Notes under the pieces: generated by a model
The model's input: the letters and a program-made list of their open reading frames with translations, nothing else
The model's database searches: none
What the model was told of the DNA's origin: nothing
Source: Bacteroides_D sp963543925
Lineage (GTDB): Bacteria > Bacteroidota > Bacteroidia > Bacteroidales > CAJPTX01
DNA: 5,866 bases
Assembly: GCA_963543925.1 (NCBI GenBank)
Contig: CAUUCP010000062.1
Coordinates: forward strand, 1-5,866
Direction: 5' to 3'
Shown here: piece after piece, positions 3,902 through 5,866 of the stretch
Layout of the letters: the number at the start of each line of letters is the position of its first letter
How positions within the stretch are numbered: position 1 is the stretch's first letter
Program-made: the position numbers and the translations under genes

Positions 3902-5866
3902 TTACAGCTTCACCAGCTTCGCATTATACTGCCGCCCATCTCTAAGTAGGTGAACAATATACACACCACTCGACAAATGCCTAATATCTATTATCCCATC
4001 CACAGGCAAAATACCTTCCTGAACTATCTTTCCCTGCATAGAAATCAACTGATAGGGTAACGCTTCTCCATCTGCAAAACCCACACGGATATATTCACTT
4101 GCGGGATTCGGTGAAAACATCTCCTTCCTCTGAGCGTAAGACTCTTCTATTCCTACAGGAGTGGGAGACTTTCCTCCATTATTACCATTATTGTCATCAC
4201 CATTATTCGAAAAAACATTTATCTTTATAACAGATGGACTCAAAAGCTTATAAGTACACGGTAAATCTTGCACTACCCCATTAATAACGAGCTCAATATT
4301 CTCCTTATTCCCCTTCTTTGTAAAATTAAGTGTTACTCCTCCAGGAAGTAATTCCTCTCCCTTTCTATACTGCTTAGTATTCCATTCCCCTTCCCCATGC
4401 TCTGCAGATTGAATGGCGAACGTTCGATCTTCATTGAATACGGAACCTCCAAAGACACAGGAGACTTTATTCTCTACAATCAAGAAATTCTTAAAACGTG
4501 GATCTGAGCTATACAGGCTACCACTTCCTCTCGGAACTCTCAACAAAATCTGCTTCCGAGCAGATCGCTTCGGAAAGGAGGATACTCCAAGATGCAAATC
4601 CGATGGATTAGGATGTTCAACCTCTACCAACGAAAGCTTCTTACACAAAGCAAAGGCTCTATCTCCAATACTATCCACACACCGTCCAAGATAAACCGTA
4701 CGCAAATTTGTTTTCTCAAATGCAGAAGTTCCCACCTTAGAAATCCCTTCCTCGATACAAAGGGTCTCTAACTCCACATTACCCTTAAAAGCTTGAGGCG
4801 CAATAGTTAGCGGCTCTGGAGCATTAATAGTAAGAGCTGTTACCCCTCGCTTCCCTCCTACCACCTCATGCGTAACTGGAGAAAAAATATACCCATCCTG
4901 ATGATGTACTAAGGGGATAACCTTAAATACAGCCTGAATCTCAGAATCCGTTAACGGCATAAAAGTAATCTCATCCTGCAGCTCCTGTGATCGCCCATCA
5001 ATCGTCACATGCTCACAAAAATACCCTGATGCTGGAATAGGTGTTATTCTTACAGAATCTCCACTATTCACAAAGCATAAACCAGCCTTATGCTCACCAT
5101 TATTAGACGTCTCTACCAAAAGCCGTCCATTCCCCTCTATATGAGTAGCAATTGCAACTCGTTTAGGAAAGACATCGAATGAGAGTTTCGTATCAACCTT
5201 TAATGGTAAAGTTAGCTCACTGCCTAAAAAACGCTCTCCATTCAGACTATATCCTTTAACATAATATCTCTCCTCTGGCAGTACGCGAATATTTAATGCC
5301 TCACCACGCGTCCCGACATACTCATATGGAGAAAACTTTACCTCTTCTTCCCCGATAAAAACAGAACACGTCGGTGGAAAATCCAATGACAGCTTGTAAC
5401 GCACCACTTCCACCTCTACATCGATCTGCAAATCCTTAGTTATACAAAAGACAAGAGGCAATGATGACAAGAAAAACACCTCACCGTTGATAGTAAGCTT
5501 CTTCAAATACTCAGCTTCTTTCCCGACATAATCTATCTGACACTTCGTACGATCTAGAACTTCGCTCCCATTACTTATAGCGACGCCCTCCTCGCTCACA
5601 ACCCTCAAATACTTCTCTGCATCAGTACTCAATGTGACCCTATGCAGCACCTGCTTTATAGTAAGCTCTAATGCCAACTTCTTTTGTAAGCAAAGCCGAT
5701 AAGGAAAAGATGTCACAGCCGTACCATTAACGCTCAACGCATCGATCTCAAAACCTTCAGGAAGAATTGGCTTTTGTATATACACAACGTCATTAGCATA
5801 TAACAAATCATACCCAAATTCAAAAGACAAATGCAACATTAAAAGGAGACGCTTGTCACATATAAA
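3902..5866 (-). CDS. T9SS-secreted surface protein with InlB-like repeats and BspA-type LRRs (5' end probably outside window)
   Basis: This is a secreted multidomain surface protein. The frame is open from the right edge to TAA (3902-3904). The first ATG in the window is at 5837-5839 (645 codons from there), but I treat the gene as 5' partial: the nine codons between it and the edge have no stop, no SD-like site precedes the ATG, the first residues do not form a Sec signal peptide, and they fit the middle of a beta-repeat. Counting from that ATG: beta-repeats at about 1-65 (partial), 66-145, 147-225 and 227-306; LRR block at about 341-457; another beta-repeat at about 472-543; Asn/Gly/Asp-rich linker at 544-557; T9SS domain at about 571-645. 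Its beta-repeats are much more diverged than those of the convergent gene, and it is A/T-richer (17 G+C of 60 at 4201-4260, hand count). BspA-type LRR proteins in oral Bacteroidota are often adhesins, but binding here is inference. A terminator follows the stop. Confidence 0.87.
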   Translation of the reverse strand, partial: FICDKRLLLMLHLSFEFGYDLLYANDVVYIQKPILPEGFEIDALSVNGTAVTSFPYRLCLQKKLALELTIKQVLHRVTLSTDAEKYLRVVSEEGVAISNGSEVLDRTKCQIDYVGKEAEYLKKLTINGEVFFLSSLPLVFCITKDLQIDVEVEVVRYKLSLDFPPTCSVFIGEEEVKFSPYEYVGTRGEALNIRVLPEERYYVKGYSLNGERFLGSELTLPLKVDTKLSFDVFPKRVAIATHIEGNGRLLVETSNNGEHKAGLCFVNSGDSVRITPIPASGYFCEHVTIDGRSQELQDEITFMPLTDSEIQAVFKVIPLVHHQDGYIFSPVTHEVVGGKRGVTALTINAPEPLTIAPQAFKGNVELETLCIEEGISKVGTSAFEKTNLRTVYLGRCVDSIGDRAFALCKKLSLVEVEHPNPSDLHLGVSSFPKRSARKQILLRVPRGSGSLYSSDPRFKNFLIVENKVSCVFGGSVFNEDRTFAIQSAEHGEGEWNTKQYRKGEELLPGGVTLNFTKKGNKENIELVINGVVQDLPCTYKLLSPSVIKINVFSNNGDDNNGNNGGKSPTPVGIEESYAQRKEMFSPNPASEYIRVGFADGEALPYQLISMQGKIVQEGILPVDGIIDIRHLSSGVYIVHLLRDGRQYNAKLVKL
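3905..4129 (-). other. T9SS C-terminal sorting domain of the LRR protein
   Basis: The last ~75 residues show S-P-N-P-A-S-E-Y-I-R-V, then Y-Q-L-I-S-M-Q-G-K-I-V, L-S-S-G-V-Y-I-V-H-L and a final strand N-A-K-L-V-K-L. These are the standard blocks of a type A T9SS sorting domain. The domain follows a flexible Asn/Gly/Asp linker, a common arrangement. Together with the domain at 2459-2692 it makes both convergent genes T9SS clients. Confidence 0.92.
4175..4208 (-). repeat. Low-complexity AAT/GGT-rich tract coding the Asn/Gly/Asp linker
   Basis: On the plus strand this reads as repeats of CCATTATTA with small changes; on the coding strand it gives N-N-G-D-D-N-N-G-N-N-G-G. The nine-base near-repeat is in frame, so slippage by whole units would only change linker length. 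It joins the last beta-like module to the sorting domain. Confidence 0.6.
4211..4426 (-). other. C-terminal beta-repeat-like module after the LRR block
   Basis: Residues about 472-543 begin R-T-F-A-I-Q-S-A-E-H-G-E-G, include a G-G-V-T-L-N-F strand and an I-E-L-V-I-N-G motif, and end V-I-K-I-N-V-F. The order matches the InlB-like beta-repeats upstream, so the LRR block sits between two such regions. The match is by eye and weaker than for the upstream units. Confidence 0.55.
4469..4819 (-). other. BspA-like leucine-rich repeat block (LRR_5 type)
   Basis: Residues about 341-457 carry short LRR units of the type x-I-x-x-x-A-F-x-x-x-x-x-L-x-x-L/V: I-A-P-Q-A-F (347-351), V-G-T-S-A-F (369-374) and I-G-D-R-A-F (391-396), each followed by a leucine/valine strand (L-E-T-L-C-I, L-R-T-V-Y-L, L-S-L-V-E-V). 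The block ends in the usual capping motif, L-R-V-P-R-G-S then L-Y-S-S-D-P-R-F-K-N-F (433-452). Only three or four units are present, a short version of this domain. Such blocks are usually protein- or matrix-binding surfaces. Confidence 0.8.
4922..5644 (-). repeat. Three diverged InlB-like beta-repeats in the minus-strand gene
   Basis: Units cover about 5644-5405, 5401-5165 and 5161-4922 (~80 residues each); part of a further unit lies to the right, up to the window edge. Shared marks are an opening beta strand (H-R-V-T-L, R-Y-K-L-S-L, R-V-A-I-A-T), a central stretch before the L-x-I/V-x-G motif (L-T-I-N-G, Y-S-L-N-G, V-T-I-D-G), and a closing strand ending near V-E-V, F-D-V or A-V-F-K-V. The last unit, with R-I-T-P-I-P-A-S-G-Y and I-Q-A-V-F-K, is closest to the family consensus. 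No long nucleotide identity links them, so they are old copies, unlike those at 1-2434. Confidence 0.75.

Noticed and set aside
4413..4694. Plus-strand 93-codon frame opposite the LRR gene
   Set aside because: It is antisense to a well-supported domain-bearing gene and shows no family features.
5837..5839. ATG as true start of the minus-strand gene
   Set aside because: No signal peptide follows although the protein has a T9SS sorting domain, no SD-like site precedes it, and the frame stays open to the window edge, so an upstream start is more likely.

Overview
This window looks like part of a Bacteroidota chromosome, most likely from Porphyromonas or a close relative. The case rests on two surface-protein genes that each end in a type IX secretion system (T9SS) sorting domain, a BspA-type leucine-rich repeat segment, and an IS5-family transposase that resembles, from memory, the IS1126 type of Porphyromonas. 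The genus is an inference; the phylum is well supported.

Layout: (1) Bases 1-2695, plus strand, hold the 3' part of a large gene whose start lies to the left of the window. It encodes ten full and one partial ~75-84-residue bacterial beta-repeats (divergent InlB B-repeat / Flg_new type) and then a T9SS C-terminal domain. (2) A strong rho-independent terminator follows at 2723-2763. (3) Bases about 2791-3840 hold a damaged IS5-family element. Its transposase (minus strand, 3720-2800) keeps the first two catalytic aspartates but stops just before the segment that should carry the catalytic glutamate. An inverted repeat abuts its start codon. (4) A minus-strand terminator at 3844-3877 closes the third gene. 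(5) Bases 3902-5866, minus strand, hold the 3' part of a second T9SS cargo gene, which very probably starts to the right of the window. It encodes InlB-like beta-repeats, a BspA-like leucine-rich repeat block, another beta-repeat, an Asn/Gly/Asp linker and a T9SS sorting domain.

The two cargo genes are convergent and each has its own terminator, with the IS remnant between the terminators, so the insertion damages neither gene. Both products should cross the inner membrane by Sec and the outer membrane by T9SS, and be attached to the cell surface or released. Repeat architecture suggests adhesin or stalk roles, but no binding partner can be read from the sequence. There is no intergenic stretch above 300 bases, and I saw no tRNA, rRNA, CRISPR array or phage genes.

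The most notable signal is in the first gene. Its repeats fall into three sequence types arranged A-A-A-B-C-B-C-B-C-A, with long perfect nucleotide repeats and mosaic repeats that join halves of different types. That pattern indicates recent duplication and recombination inside the gene. I do not see a convincing new biochemical system here.
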